From Rhodothermales bacterium (lineage in GTDB: Bacteria > Bacteroidota > Rhodothermia > Rhodothermales > JANQRZ01): a stretch of 64,000 nucleotides of DNA. How positions within the stretch are numbered: the stretch's first letter is position 1; every line of letters begins with the position of its first letter. The translations under genes were made by a program, and so were the position numbers. Shown in pieces: positions 50,458-60,168 of this stretch. The stretch covers positions 391,472-455,471 of the forward strand of contig JANQRZ010000006.1 of the NCBI GenBank assembly GCA_028284265.1. The letters are read 5' to 3'. The notes below the pieces were generated by a model, which was not told the DNA's origin, searched no databases, and saw only the letters and a list, made by a program, of their open reading frames with translations.

Positions 50458-51347
50458 GCGCTTACCATCACCGCCAGAAACGCGAAGGTGTACAGCACCG
50501 GCCAGTAGCGGAACCCCTTTGTGCGGCACTGGGCAGTTGCCATCGCTGAGAGCACCCATGCGAACCCGACAACGGGAGCGAGGGGGTACGTCGTCAGGAT
50601 AAAGGCGAACAGGGAATGGTCACGCCACTTCGAGAGGCCCCGGTCCTTCGGCCACAGAAAGCAGGCGGCGACGACGGCCTCGATCAAGATGGTCCACCAC
50701 GTCATGAACTGGGCGAGGAGGGGGATGCGCCCGCCGGTGGTGATATCAAAGCCTGCACTTGGATCGCCGAAGTTGCGGAGTCGGCTGAGGCCTAGCACAT
50801 TCTCCTGCAGGCCCGCAGCCGGAGCGCCCCCCACTACTTCGGCGACTCCATGGAAGCGCGTATCCTGAAGCAGGGTGGCCTCGAAAAATGCGCCGCTCAT
50901 GTAGTCCTCGGAGATCGCCTTCCAGATCACCGCGAAGAGAAACGCCAGCCCGATGAGCAGGCGGCCATTCAGGGCGAGGAATCGGTCGGGATCATCGGCC
51001 AAGCGCGACAGGGCGAGGGCGAGGCACCAGTACGTGATGAGGTATTTGTGATTGTCGATGTGGAACCAGCCCTGATAGTGTCCCACAGTTAGGATGAGGG
51101 TGATGGCGAACCAGAACAGCGCACTGCGGAGAATGGGCCGGTGCAGGAGTGCGAACACGCTCAGGCAGAGCACCCCAGCCTGCATGTACCACGTCGAGAG
51201 CGTGTACATGATGAGCAGCATGAGCGTCATCACCGCCACCAGCTCAAAGCGGCGCTCTGGGGCTGAAAAATCATCAGCCCACGCCAGTGCAGCGGTGCGA
51301 AGGCGTTGCCAGCGTCCGGAAGAAGCAGGGGTCAGGGAGTCGGCCAT
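50415..51347 (-). CDS. HTTM-domain-like membrane protein
   Basis: The 310-residue protein has about eight membrane spans. DNHKYLITYWCLALALSRL resembles the NHYYL signature of the HTTM domain (vitamin K-dependent gamma-carboxylase relatives), and WWTILIEAVVAACFLWPKDR then WRDHSLFAFILTTYPLAPVV fit the same family. The soluble C-terminal lumenal domain of the carboxylase is missing. It begins three bases after a small membrane-anchored protein, its probable partner. The pair closes the polysaccharide cluster. Role unknown; oxidation or modification of a lipid-linked substrate is possible. Confidence 0.7.
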   Translation of the reverse strand: MADSLTPASSGRWQRLRTAALAWADDFSAPERRFELVAVMTLMLLIMYTLSTWYMQAGVLCLSVFALLHRPILRSALFWFAITLILTVGHYQGWFHIDNHKYLITYWCLALALSRLADDPDRFLALNGRLLIGLAFLFAVIWKAISEDYMSGAFFEATLLQDTRFHGVAEVVGGAPAAGLQENVLGLSRLRNFGDPSAGFDITTGGRIPLLAQFMTWWTILIEAVVAACFLWPKDRGLSKWRDHSLFAFILTTYPLAPVVGFAWVLSAMATAQCRTKGFRYWPVLYTFAFLAVMVSAYLPFSRLKGLLLP

Positions 51348-51350
51348 GAG

Positions 51351-52022
51351 CTATTCAATGTCCACGGTGACGTCGTTGAGCAAGTAAGGCGTTGCCCGGC
51401 TCGCTTGTGGGTCATAGCGCATCCCCCACACCTCGACGCGCACCTGACGGATGTCGGGCTCGACCGTGCCGGGTGGGCGAGGGCGAGGCTGGGCAAACGC
51501 GACCCGGCTGGGATAGGGAACGATCTCGGTCGAGTCCACCGCGATTAGTGAGCTGTCGGGCGGTTCGCCGGTGCTGTCGGCTTCGACGAGGGCGCGCTCG
51601 CGGCGTCGCTCTTGTCGGCGACGGTCCATCGACGGGGTCCGGGCGAGGTACTTCCGCAGGTCTTCGGGGAGGCTGGCGATCTCATCGAGCACTTCGTCGA
51701 ACGGATAGATCGCCCATCCTTCGGCGGCGGCCTCTCGGCCAATCTGCTCCAGCGTGGGATCATCGGGCATGCCGAGGATGCGCTTCTTCTGGATCGACAT
51801 GGTTCCGTAGAGCGTCATCGCCTCGCCCTCCGGGGTGATGAGGTAGGTGCGGAGGATGCGGTTGCCGGGTGCGTCCACCGTCGAGAACATCCCAAAGCCG
51901 CCGCCCTTCCACGGGGTCAAGTACTGTTCGTGGGCGCGGTAAATCTGCCAGCACGCGATCAGGATGAGAAGGCCCGGAACGGCGTAGTAGAAAACCGGAT
52001 GGCGAAACGTGCGCTGTCCCAT
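51351..52022 (-). CDS. Membrane-anchored partner of the HTTM-like protein, function unknown
   Basis: The 223-residue protein has one membrane span (FYYAVPGLLILIACWQIY) followed by TPWKGGGFGMFSTVDAPGNR, a motif I associate with small proteins encoded next to HTTM-domain genes. The middle is basic (SMDRRRQERRRERALVEADS), and the end (VRVEVWGMRYDP...DVTVDIE) may form beta strands outside the membrane. No enzyme motif is seen. Three bases separate it from the HTTM-like gene downstream, so the two are surely co-translated. Confidence 0.7.
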   Translation of the reverse strand: MGQRTFRHPVFYYAVPGLLILIACWQIYRAHEQYLTPWKGGGFGMFSTVDAPGNRILRTYLITPEGEAMTLYGTMSIQKKRILGMPDDPTLEQIGREAAAEGWAIYPFDEVLDEIASLPEDLRKYLARTPSMDRRRQERRRERALVEADSTGEPPDSSLIAVDSTEIVPYPSRVAFAQPRPRPPGTVEPDIRQVRVEVWGMRYDPQASRATPYLLNDVTVDIE

Positions 52023-52095
52023 GCGTACTGGCGAATCGCTGGAGGTCTAGTGGCGTGCCTGCGCCTTAACATACTACTGGCACAGGGTCTTAGTG

Positions 52096-53370
52096 CTAGG
52101 CGGAGGCCAAGGCCGGCCGCGAACCGGCGGGCGGGCGGACATGGCTGAGTTGCTCGAACAGACGCTCCCACATCTCGCAGGCTACCTTCTGCTCGTAATG
52201 TTTCAGGAAGGCAGCCCGCGCTCGATTGCCCTGCTCAGTACGCAGGGCATCATCGTCGCAGAGGCGGAGTAGTCCTTCGACGAGCCGCGCGGTGCCGCCC
52301 GACTGACTTGGGTCCACGACGAAGCCGATCTCTTCGCGCTCGACGGTCTCGGCGGGGACGGACGCGCGGGGACCCACCATTACAACAGGGCGGGCGGCCG
52401 CCATGATGCCGTAGAGCTTGCCGGGCACCGCGATGCCTGCCATATTCCTTCGCAGCGTTAGCAGATGAACGCTCGCGGCGGAGAGGGAAAAACGTAGCTG
52501 CTCGCGCGGGAGGTAGTTGAGGTAGCGAAAGTTCTCGATGCCGTGCTCCTCGGCGTAGGCGATGATCTCTTGCTTTCGTGGGCCAGAGCCGACGAACAGG
52601 AAGAACAGCTCCGGGTGATTCTTGAGTGTGTGCATGGCCTCGAGCACCTCGTCGAAACGGTGAGCGAGGCCTGCGTTGCCGGAGTACATCACGATCTGCT
52701 TGCCGCGCAGCCCCCATTCATCGAGGAGTGGGTTGTCTTCGCGGGCGACCGGTTCGATCTCCTGCTTTTTGCTCCAGACGGGGATGGTGTGGAGGCGGTC
52801 CGGCTGGGCCCCTTTCGCCTCGATGCGGCGCTTCATGTAGGTGCCGAGGTCCACGACGAAGTCGGCGTTGCGATACCCGACATCGTTGAAGCCGTGGAGT
52901 GCTTTCGCCAGCAGGCTGCCTTGTTTCAGCATCCCGAGAGCCTCCTCGGCGTCCGGGTGGAGGTCCATCGACCAGATGCCGTAGCGTTGCCCGCGCAGCC
53001 GCTTCAGGATGGCCCCGACGTAGCACAGGAGCGGCGGTGTGGTTAGCACCACGAGGTAGTCGTAGCGGCGCTTGCGGAGGAGCCGGAGGAGGACACGCAG
53101 GTAGAAGCTGGCATAGTCCACGAGCCGACCGAGGTGCCGCGCCCGTCCGAAGCTCGTTGCCCGGATGCGGTGAATGCGGACGCCGTTTTGGACCTCTTCC
53201 TCCGGCGATTCCAGCTCACCGGCGAGGTACTTCCCACGGCTGCACACCACGCTCACGTCATAGCCTGCCGCCGCGAGGTGTTCGGCGAGGTCGGTCAGGT
53301 GCTGGCCCGTCGAGGCGAAGTCGGGCCAGTAGTGCTGGTTGACGAACAGAAGCGATGGCTTCGCGGACAT
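52096..53370 (-). CDS. Glycosyltransferase family 4 (WbuB-like)
   Basis: The 424-residue protein has a GT-B fold: FVNQHYWPDFASTGQHLTDL at the N-terminus (WbuB/colanic-acid type), IVMYSGNAGLAHRFDEVLEA in the nucleotide-sugar domain, and VPGKLYGIMAAARPVVMVGP in the donor site. A GT4 transferase of this kind adds a sugar from a nucleotide donor to the growing lipid-linked glycan at the cytoplasmic face. It starts two bases after the carbamoyltransferase stop, so the two are in one operon. Sugar specificity cannot be read from sequence. Confidence 0.9.
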   Translation of the reverse strand: MSAKPSLLFVNQHYWPDFASTGQHLTDLAEHLAAAGYDVSVVCSRGKYLAGELESPEEEVQNGVRIHRIRATSFGRARHLGRLVDYASFYLRVLLRLLRKRRYDYLVVLTTPPLLCYVGAILKRLRGQRYGIWSMDLHPDAEEALGMLKQGSLLAKALHGFNDVGYRNADFVVDLGTYMKRRIEAKGAQPDRLHTIPVWSKKQEIEPVAREDNPLLDEWGLRGKQIVMYSGNAGLAHRFDEVLEAMHTLKNHPELFFLFVGSGPRKQEIIAYAEEHGIENFRYLNYLPREQLRFSLSAASVHLLTLRRNMAGIAVPGKLYGIMAAARPVVMVGPRASVPAETVEREEIGFVVDPSQSGGTARLVEGLLRLCDDDALRTEQGNRARAAFLKHYEQKVACEMWERLFEQLSHVRPPAGSRPALASA

Positions 53371-53372
53371 GA

Positions 53373-55157
53373 CTAGCCCTCTTCGCCCTCACTAACGGCA
53401 GCCGCGGCCTCAACCGGGTGCCGCCGGATCACCGTGTTGCCGATCACGACCACGTCCATTCGCGTGCGGAGGAAGCAGTCGAGCGCCTGCTCCGGCGTGT
53501 CCACAATCGGCTCGTTCTCGTTGAACGAGGTGTTGAGCAAGATCGGGATGCCGGAGCGCTGGCCGAAGGCGGTGATGAGTGCGTGATACGTCGGGTTCTG
53601 GGTGGCACTGACGGTCTGGATGCGACCACTGCCATCAACGTGGGTGATGGCAGGCAGGCTCTCCTGCTTGTCGGCGCGGACCTGGTAGACCTGCTGCATG
53701 AACGGGGCCGGTGCCGCGTCCTCGAAGTAGTCGTGCAGCACCTCCTCGGCTACCGAAGGGGCGAAGGGGCGGAAGCGTTCGCGGAACTTGATCTTCAGGT
53801 TGATGAGGTCGCGCATGTCAGCGCGGCTCGGGTCGGCGAGGATCGAGCGGTTGCCGAGTGCGCGCGCGCCCCACTCCATCCGTCCTTGGAACCAGCCGAC
53901 TACGTTGCCGTCGGCGAGGAGGTCAGCGGTGGCTTCGATGGTGTCGGCCTCCGTGTCGTAGCGCTCGTAGGTGTACGTCCACTCCTCGTCATCGCGAGCA
54001 TCAACGATGGCTGTCACGTCGGCGTCGGGGTACGACGTGCCCCAGTAACCGTGCTCCATCACGAAGTTGCGAGGCTTGCCTAGTTCTTGGTTCCAGACCC
54101 AGTAGGCCGCGCCGAGGGCCGTGCCATTGTCAGCGGCGGCGGGCTGGATGTAGACATCCTCGAACGGCGTGTTCGCCCGGACTTTGCCGTTGGCGACGGA
54201 GTTCATGCCGCACCCTCCGGCAAGGCAGAGGCGCGGCTGCTTCGTGCGGTCGTGCAGCCCGTTTAGAATGTGGAAGGCGGCTTCTTCGTAGACCGCTTGC
54301 AGCGAGCGAGCCATGTCTTCGTGGACGCTCGTCACCTCGTCTTTTGGGTGCCGGGCCGGGCCGAGTAGCTTCTCTAGCTCGGCGGTGTACACCTTGCCGA
54401 GCGTCGGGTAGCCTTCGTCCCACTCCATCTCGACGCCCTCGCTCCAGTGGCGGAAATACTTCAACTCCAACTCGAACGTGCCGCCCTTCTTCAAGGTGAG
54501 GAGTTGGCGGAGGTCGTCGACGCGCGTCGGTTTGCCGTAGGGGGCGAGGCCCATCACCTTGTACTCGTCTCCGTAGTTGAGAAAGCCGAGGTGTTGGGTG
54601 ATGGCGGTGTACATCATCCCGAGCGAGTGCGGGAAGTACACCTTCTCTAGGATGTCCAGTTTGTTGCCGCGCCCCATCGCCATGGATGTGCTCACGAAGT
54701 CGCCGAAGCCGTCGATGGCGCAGACGGCGGCCTCTTCGAACGGCGAGACGAAGAACGTGCTCGCGAGGTGTGCCGGGTGGTGCTCGACGTAGTGGATTTC
54801 AGGCAGGCTGTCTTTGCTCACGCCCAGCGCTTCGATGAGAGGGCTGTGCAGATCGCGGACCTTGCGGGAGTTCTGCACGCGGTCGAGGACGAGGCGGATG
54901 TCGGGGCGGTTCTTGAGTGTGAAGATGCCCTTCTTGAGGAGGTTCGCCTTCGGGTCGCGGCTGATGGCGACGTGGTCCACCTCGGTCCCGGTGATGCCCG
55001 CCATCTCCAGACAGCGCTGGATGGCGAGGGTTGGGAAGCCCGCCCAGTGCTTGATGCGGCGGAACCGCTCTTCTTCGAGCGCAGCGACCAGTTGACCGTC
55101 GTGGACGAGCACGGCGGAGACGTCGCCGTGGTATGCGTTAATGCCTAAGATGTACAT
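53373..55157 (-). CDS. Carbamoyltransferase (NodU/CmcH/TobZ family)
   Basis: The 594-residue protein has the Kae1-like N-terminal domain (MYILGINAYHGDVSAVLVHD, EEERFRRIKHWAGFP, EIHYVEHHPAHLASTFF with the metal-binding histidines, CLAGGCGMNSVANGKV). The YrdC-like C-terminal domain has RMEWGARALGNRSIL, FRPFAPSV and LLNTSFNENEPIVDTP. It moves a carbamoyl group from carbamoyl phosphate, through carbamoyl-adenylate, onto a hydroxyl. In a glycan cluster the acceptor is probably a sugar. Located between sulfotransferase and glycosyltransferase genes on the same strand. Confidence 0.95.
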   Translation of the reverse strand: MYILGINAYHGDVSAVLVHDGQLVAALEEERFRRIKHWAGFPTLAIQRCLEMAGITGTEVDHVAISRDPKANLLKKGIFTLKNRPDIRLVLDRVQNSRKVRDLHSPLIEALGVSKDSLPEIHYVEHHPAHLASTFFVSPFEEAAVCAIDGFGDFVSTSMAMGRGNKLDILEKVYFPHSLGMMYTAITQHLGFLNYGDEYKVMGLAPYGKPTRVDDLRQLLTLKKGGTFELELKYFRHWSEGVEMEWDEGYPTLGKVYTAELEKLLGPARHPKDEVTSVHEDMARSLQAVYEEAAFHILNGLHDRTKQPRLCLAGGCGMNSVANGKVRANTPFEDVYIQPAAADNGTALGAAYWVWNQELGKPRNFVMEHGYWGTSYPDADVTAIVDARDDEEWTYTYERYDTEADTIEATADLLADGNVVGWFQGRMEWGARALGNRSILADPSRADMRDLINLKIKFRERFRPFAPSVAEEVLHDYFEDAAPAPFMQQVYQVRADKQESLPAITHVDGSGRIQTVSATQNPTYHALITAFGQRSGIPILLNTSFNENEPIVDTPEQALDCFLRTRMDVVVIGNTVIRRHPVEAAAAVSEGEEG

Positions 55158-55327
55158 CCAACTCTTGGGTTTGCGAGAGCGATTCCACTAGGCTATCGGC
55201 CACTTGGGGGGCTTCGATAACAGCGACAGCAGACATTGCTCGGAAGGGATCGGAGGGCAGGCCAAAAATAGGTCTGCTATGCGGGGGTGTGATGCAGAAA
55301 CAGAGGAGAACAGACACATGAGGGCGA

Positions 55328-56200
55328 TCACGCATCGAAGCCCCAGCGCTCTACGGGAAAGCCGAAGGTCTCTTTGAAACGCTGCATGTCGGGGGCCAGC
55401 CAAGCGCGCAACTGAGCGACCTCGGTTTCGGTGAGGTTGCGCTTCGCCGAGGTCCCCCGCGCACGGAGCACGGCCTTGATCTGGTCTCGAAGGCCACGCG
55501 GGAGCAAGTGCCTGAACCGATGCAGTGTCGAGCGGGTCAGTCGAAGCTCGGCCTCGGATCGAGCAGGCGTAGCGTTGGCCGGGCCTGCATCCCGAAACGT
55601 AGTGGGCGGTAGGCCGAGCCAGTCGGTGATCGATTGGCACAGCGCCTCGGGATTGGCTTTGAGGTCTGCGAAGTCCGTGATGAGATAGCGATCCTTATCT
55701 GGGTAGACGTCGAGGAATGCAGACAACTGCCGATGGTACATCGAGAACGACGTGGCGAGCAGGCCAAACAGGGTGGCGTCGCCCCACGCATAGTTGTTGA
55801 GGTGCGCGTAGTTCAGTTGGGAAACAAACCGGTCGATGGGGTTGCGCACGATATAGATGAAGCGAGGCTCAATGCCGTAGGCCTTCATGCGTTGTGCCAC
55901 ACCCGTTTCTTCGGGATACTTCGTGTAGCCGGTCGAGGCTTCGAGGCACAAGGTGTGCTGCGCCGGATCGAAGTCAAAGAGAGCCTCGTATCGGTCCACC
56001 GCAACCCGATGGTCTTGGTGTTGCGAAAAGAACTCCGGCTCTTTGGCGCTCGCGGCGCACAGGGCCGGGTGCTGAGATAGCAGGTCGAAGAGCGATGAGG
56101 TCCCCGCTTTCATCGCGCCGATGATCATCACATAGGCGTCGGTCGGAATCGCTCCGATTCCGGCGTCTGAAGTATGAGCCGAGGTAGATGCCTCTTTCAT
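55328..56200 (-). CDS. Sulfotransferase family protein (PAPS-dependent)
   Basis: The 290-residue protein opens with the 5'-phosphosulfate-binding loop IIGAMKAGTSSLFDLLSQHP near residue 27 and KEPEFFSQH. The 3'-phosphate-binding motif is YIVRNPIDRFVSQLNYAHLN near residue 116, as in heparan-sulfate-type (NDST-like) enzymes. It transfers sulfate from PAPS to a carbohydrate hydroxyl or amino group. Within the glycan cluster it points to a sulfated surface polysaccharide. No PAPS-synthesis gene is in view. A 170-base gap separates it from the carbamoyltransferase gene. Confidence 0.9.
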   Translation of the reverse strand: MKEASTSAHTSDAGIGAIPTDAYVMIIGAMKAGTSSLFDLLSQHPALCAASAKEPEFFSQHQDHRVAVDRYEALFDFDPAQHTLCLEASTGYTKYPEETGVAQRMKAYGIEPRFIYIVRNPIDRFVSQLNYAHLNNYAWGDATLFGLLATSFSMYHRQLSAFLDVYPDKDRYLITDFADLKANPEALCQSITDWLGLPPTTFRDAGPANATPARSEAELRLTRSTLHRFRHLLPRGLRDQIKAVLRARGTSAKRNLTETEVAQLRAWLAPDMQRFKETFGFPVERWGFDA

Positions 56201-56223
56201 GGGGCAGGCGATAGTTGGGGCGG

Positions 56224-57399
56224 CTAGATCACGCAGTCGGGTTGGGGGCCGAGGTCAAGCAGCCAGGCATATACATCCGCCATTGCTGCGGCGACGTGTG
56301 TCCAGGAATAGTCTCGCTCGACGAGCGCCCGCCCCCGCTGGCCCATAGCTGCTCGCTGCTCATCGGAGCACGCCACTGCCTCGCGTAGCCCCGCAGCGAC
56401 GCCCTGCGATCCGATATCGACCCACCAGCCGCAGTCATGCGTTTCGAGGTCCTGCCACGGCGCGCCTCGGGTCGTGAGGACAGGCACAGCACTGGCAAGT
56501 GCCTCAGCCACGACGGTGCCGAAGTTCTCGCTGTGGGTGGGCAGCACGAAGAAGTCAGCGCTTCGGTAGACCGCCCACTTCTCTTCGTCTTCCACCGGCC
56601 CAATGAATTGCACGTCGTTCTCTAGGCCGAGCGTGTACATTAGGCGTTCGAGTTCGGCGCGGTGGCCTTCGGCATCGGGGCCCGCGACGATGAGTTCCCA
56701 GCCGGTGGGGCGGATCTCGGCCCACGCTTGGAAGAGGTCGGCCAAGCCTTTGCCGGAGTGAAGGCGCGAGAGGAAGAGTGCGCGGCGCTTTGCTTTATCG
56801 GCTGTTCCGGTGCAGTCTCTCGCCTCGTCGGGAACGTCCACGCCGTTGGGGATCACCGCGATGGGTTGGCGAAAGCCGAGGTCGCGCAGGCCCTCGGCTT
56901 CGGCTTCGGAGGTGGCGTGGAACAGCGTCACCGTCTTGAGGTCGCGGTGCTGATAGAGCGCCCACGCCACCTTTTTCTTGCCTTGCTTGTGCTGCAACGC
57001 CCACGGGGTCAGCATGCCCCGTGTACTCAGCACGCGCGGGGTGAGCGTCCGCTGTGCCATCGTAGCAGTCAGGTGGTTAGTCGGGAGCCAGATGCCGTGG
57101 TCGTGCAAGACCGTGGGTACTTCTCCCAGCAGTGCCTCGACGGCTCGGGCAAACGCAGGACGGCCCAGAAAGGCCGACCTTGCTGAGGGGCGCTCGACGA
57201 AGTGAACGGATACGAGGTTGGAGGGCGGAAGAACCGCAGGTCCTTCGTCGGGTCGGAGACGAGAGGTAACGATCTGGACTTCGGTGCCGTGCCGTGCCAA
57301 GGCTGCACAGAGTAGCGAGACGCTCCGGCTCGGCCCTCCTTGGTCGGCCGAGAGGCTGTCGAGCGTATGGACCGCGCGGAGACTATCCCTCACCGTCAC
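56224..57399 (-). CDS. Glycosyltransferase family 4
   Basis: The preferred start is a GTG at 57399 that overlaps the stop of the polymerase gene (GTGA), giving about 391 residues; an ATG frame to 57453 would overlap it by 58 bases. The protein begins RDSLRAVHTLDSLSADQGGPSRSV, with the glycine-rich acceptor loop, and has FLSRLHSGKGLADLFQAWAE and ADFFVLPTHSENFGTVVAEALASAVPVLTT, the E-x7-E donor motif of GT4. It transfers a sugar during repeat-unit assembly. Twenty-three bases separate it from the sulfotransferase gene. Confidence 0.9.
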   Translation of the reverse strand: MTVRDSLRAVHTLDSLSADQGGPSRSVSLLCAALARHGTEVQIVTSRLRPDEGPAVLPPSNLVSVHFVERPSARSAFLGRPAFARAVEALLGEVPTVLHDHGIWLPTNHLTATMAQRTLTPRVLSTRGMLTPWALQHKQGKKKVAWALYQHRDLKTVTLFHATSEAEAEGLRDLGFRQPIAVIPNGVDVPDEARDCTGTADKAKRRALFLSRLHSGKGLADLFQAWAEIRPTGWELIVAGPDAEGHRAELERLMYTLGLENDVQFIGPVEDEEKWAVYRSADFFVLPTHSENFGTVVAEALASAVPVLTTRGAPWQDLETHDCGWWVDIGSQGVAAGLREAVACSDEQRAAMGQRGRALVERDYSWTHVAAAMADVYAWLLDLGPQPDCVI

Positions 57400-58943
57400 G
57401 CTCCGACGGGGGTTCGGGAAGCTTGCCGGGCCTTCCTGCGGTCCTCGATCCAAGACATAATGAACGGCTCCCCAAATTTGAGTGCCATGGCGAGCACGAG
57501 GAAGTTCATAGCCATCAAACCGAACAGCTTGATCGTCGCTATTTCGAGGGTGTGTGCGTTGAGCAGCATCGCCGAGGCGAAAGCATACCCAACCACCCTG
57601 TTCTTTGCCTTCTTCAGGAAGTAGTAGTAGATCAGCCCCCAGATCAAGCCGAGAAGGAAGATGGCCGAGAACATAAAGTAGGGGCCGAAGTCGATGTAGC
57701 TCTCACCCATGTAGCCAATACTGAACGACGTTCCCTGATCTGTACTGGCAAGCACCAGTCCTGTGTATGCCATCGTCAATTCCGAGTCGGAGGGCAGCAC
57801 CGGTTTATTCGGGAAAATGATGCGTGGTTGCAAAAAGTGCAGGATAGATCCCATCCACAACCGGCCGCCCTCATGCTCCCTGACTGCTGGCACATAGTCG
57901 ATCGTGTGAGCGAAGAAGTCGATATAGGCCAAGCGTTCGAACAGGGGTTCGATCGCATACTCTAGGTCCTGCCACGTCACGGCACCCACGAGCTGGACCA
58001 TCTTGGTGAGCTGCTCAGATCGGGAGACGACGGTCACTTGTCGCGTTCGGTCACCCCCGGTGGCAAAGTCCCGATAATCCTGCTTGATGACCGTCCAGAT
58101 TGCTGCTACAAATCCTAGGGAAATGATGAGAACGAGGCCGAGCAGCACCGTGCGAGGTTTGAGTCGCGTCTTGACCGCAAACACCATAACGAGGCTCAGG
58201 AGGAAGACGTCCCTGAAGTCGGCAAAGAAGCCCAAGCCGGAAACGAACTCAATGCCTCCTGCCACGACTAAAAGGATATAGCGCTCCTTGCGCTGAAGGA
58301 CGAGGAAGCCAAGCAGGAAGAACAGCACCCACTTCACAGCGATTGCAGCTAGCAGTGCTTGGGTCAGTCCAGGTATAAGCCAAGCAAATCCTCCGACGAA
58401 TGCGGCAGAACCTGCACCAATTAGGTAGAGCGTAAACGCCTTGTCAATAGAAAACCTTTGGGTCTCTTCGTAGGGATCACACCGCCTGAGAGATTTGAAC
58501 TTCAGTAGCCCGGCCTTCATTCCCAAAGCGAGTGCAATGATTCCGATCAGGCTCAACCATGCCGCCTTCTCAAGCGAGATCATCGGGGCCAGTTCTTCGA
58601 TGGGAACGCCAGCGAGGTTGGCGAAGAAGACTCTCGCCGTTGCCTGTACCCACTGAAATCCACCGACGAGGAGTAGGATCGGCGGCTCGCCGGGACGCCA
58701 CAGAAGCTTGAAGAGCAGAAAGAGCACAAGAATGCTCGCCGCCGTGAGCAGCGGGTTCGGCGACAGGAGGCCGAGGCCGCTCAGGGCTACGAATCCTGCC
58801 GTCAGCGCCGGGGGAACATTCGACTGACGGGACGGAGCCGTCTTCGTGCGAGGGGAGGGTTGGGCCGGAAGCGTGGGGCTGGATGCTGGCATAGAGGGCT
58901 GTCCGGGTGGGGTAACAAATAGCAGCGTCTCGTTCGAGGCCAC
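57396..58943 (-). CDS. O-antigen/oligosaccharide repeat-unit polymerase-like (Wzy-type)
   Basis: The 515-residue protein has roughly twelve hydrophobic segments after a proline- and serine-rich cytoplasmic N-tail and a large loop near residues 285-400 (AYIDFFAHTIDYVPAVREHE, FLQPRIIFPNKPVL). This architecture, and SFSIGYMGESYIDFG before the last spans, is that of Wzy/O-antigen polymerases. It would join lipid-linked repeat units in the periplasm. The likely start is GTG at 58943. No signature motif exists in this family, so assignment rests on topology and location between glycosyltransferase genes. Confidence 0.8.
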   Translation of the reverse strand: MASNETLLFVTPPGQPSMPASSPTLPAQPSPRTKTAPSRQSNVPPALTAGFVALSGLGLLSPNPLLTAASILVLFLLFKLLWRPGEPPILLLVGGFQWVQATARVFFANLAGVPIEELAPMISLEKAAWLSLIGIIALALGMKAGLLKFKSLRRCDPYEETQRFSIDKAFTLYLIGAGSAAFVGGFAWLIPGLTQALLAAIAVKWVLFFLLGFLVLQRKERYILLVVAGGIEFVSGLGFFADFRDVFLLSLVMVFAVKTRLKPRTVLLGLVLIISLGFVAAIWTVIKQDYRDFATGGDRTRQVTVVSRSEQLTKMVQLVGAVTWQDLEYAIEPLFERLAYIDFFAHTIDYVPAVREHEGGRLWMGSILHFLQPRIIFPNKPVLPSDSELTMAYTGLVLASTDQGTSFSIGYMGESYIDFGPYFMFSAIFLLGLIWGLIYYYFLKKAKNRVVGYAFASAMLLNAHTLEIATIKLFGLMAMNFLVLAMALKFGEPFIMSWIEDRRKARQASRTPVGA

Positions 58944-58982
58944 GCTGCAAAGTAAGCGGAATCTCTATGGCGTTGCCTCACG

Positions 58983-60143
58983 TCAGCTTTCTCGCTGCAC
59001 AGCCTCCAGCGTGCCTTGCACGGCGGTCTGGAGCGAATACGTTTCCATCTTGGCTGTGAGGGCCTCGTGAGCCGCCGTACTGTCTAGGGACAAAGTTCGT
59101 TCCAAGGCGTCCGAGAGCGCCGCTACGTCTCCTAGTGGGAACGAAAAACCGGTCTTGCCGGGGTCGATCAGGTCGGGTGCGCACCCGGCAGCCTCGGAGA
59201 CGACGGCGGGCAGCCCACAGGCCATCGCCTCGTTGACAACGAGGCCCCACGTCTCGCCGCCATCGGATGGCAGTACGATCACGTCTGCCGAGGCGTAGTA
59301 GGCTGGAAGCTCCGACTGGTTCTTGAATCCGGCGAAGTGGACCGGGGCCGATGCTTTGGTTGCCGCTTCGCGGAGCATGCCCTCCAGTTCGCCTGCACCC
59401 ACGAGGATGACCTCGACAGGATGGCCTGCCGCAAACAGACGGTCTGCTGCGGCGATGACATCTGCTGGTCGCTTCTTCGGGATAAACTTGCCGACGAAGA
59501 GCAGCACGGAGGCATCGGGGCTGACGCCAAGCTCGGCTCGCACATCGGGGCCTGTGTGGCGTGCCTCCTCTGCCCTCGTGCGGAACCATACATTGTCCAC
59601 GAAGTGCGGCACGAAGTGCATCTTCTCCGGGGCAGCCCCATAGTGCAGATAGTACTCCCGAGCGCGCTCGCCGACTACGAGGTATCGGTCGAAGCGGGGG
59701 ATGAAGGCCTTGTAGAGTAGCTCCTTGGCGATCCGAAGCCACCAGCGCCGTGGGGTGGCGAGTTGCGAGTCGCCGCGAATCATCAGCGGGGTGCCTGTCC
59801 GCCAGCACGCCCGCATGGCCTGCCAGAAGCTGAGCTTATTCCAGCCGGTCACGAGGAAGGCGTCGAAGCGCTCGCGGGCGATGATCTCGGCGATCTCGGG
59901 GGTGTTGCAGCCTCGAAACGTGCCCGTGCCCGGTTCGCGGGCCACGTTGTCGAGGAACTGGTACGCATAGCCGTCCAGCAACGGCACGTCCCACTCGAAG
60001 GCGACGCCGAAGCCCGCTGCGGCCTGTCCCTCGGCGGTCTGCTTGTGCGCGAAGTACACCTGCAGATCTAAATGCTCGGCCAGCGCTCGGTAGAGCGGAG
60101 CGTGGTACTGGATCGGGTGGGTGGCGAGGACGCCCAGGCGCAT
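58983..60143 (-). CDS. Glycosyltransferase family 4
   Basis: The 386-residue protein starts MRLGVLATHPIQYHAPLYRA and has a GT-B fold, with LLFVGKFIPKKRPADVIAAAD opening the donor domain and ADVIVLPSDGGETWGLVVNEAMACGLPAVVS as the E-x7-E nucleotide-sugar motif. It belongs with the glycan cluster and lies 25 bases downstream of another glycosyltransferase gene and 39 bases upstream of the polymerase gene. The added sugar is unknown. Confidence 0.92.
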   Translation of the reverse strand: MRLGVLATHPIQYHAPLYRALAEHLDLQVYFAHKQTAEGQAAAGFGVAFEWDVPLLDGYAYQFLDNVAREPGTGTFRGCNTPEIAEIIARERFDAFLVTGWNKLSFWQAMRACWRTGTPLMIRGDSQLATPRRWWLRIAKELLYKAFIPRFDRYLVVGERAREYYLHYGAAPEKMHFVPHFVDNVWFRTRAEEARHTGPDVRAELGVSPDASVLLFVGKFIPKKRPADVIAAADRLFAAGHPVEVILVGAGELEGMLREAATKASAPVHFAGFKNQSELPAYYASADVIVLPSDGGETWGLVVNEAMACGLPAVVSEAAGCAPDLIDPGKTGFSFPLGDVAALSDALERTLSLDSTAAHEALTAKMETYSLQTAVQGTLEAVQRES

Positions 60144-60168
60144 GGGGAGTCGGATTGCGGCGACCTTG

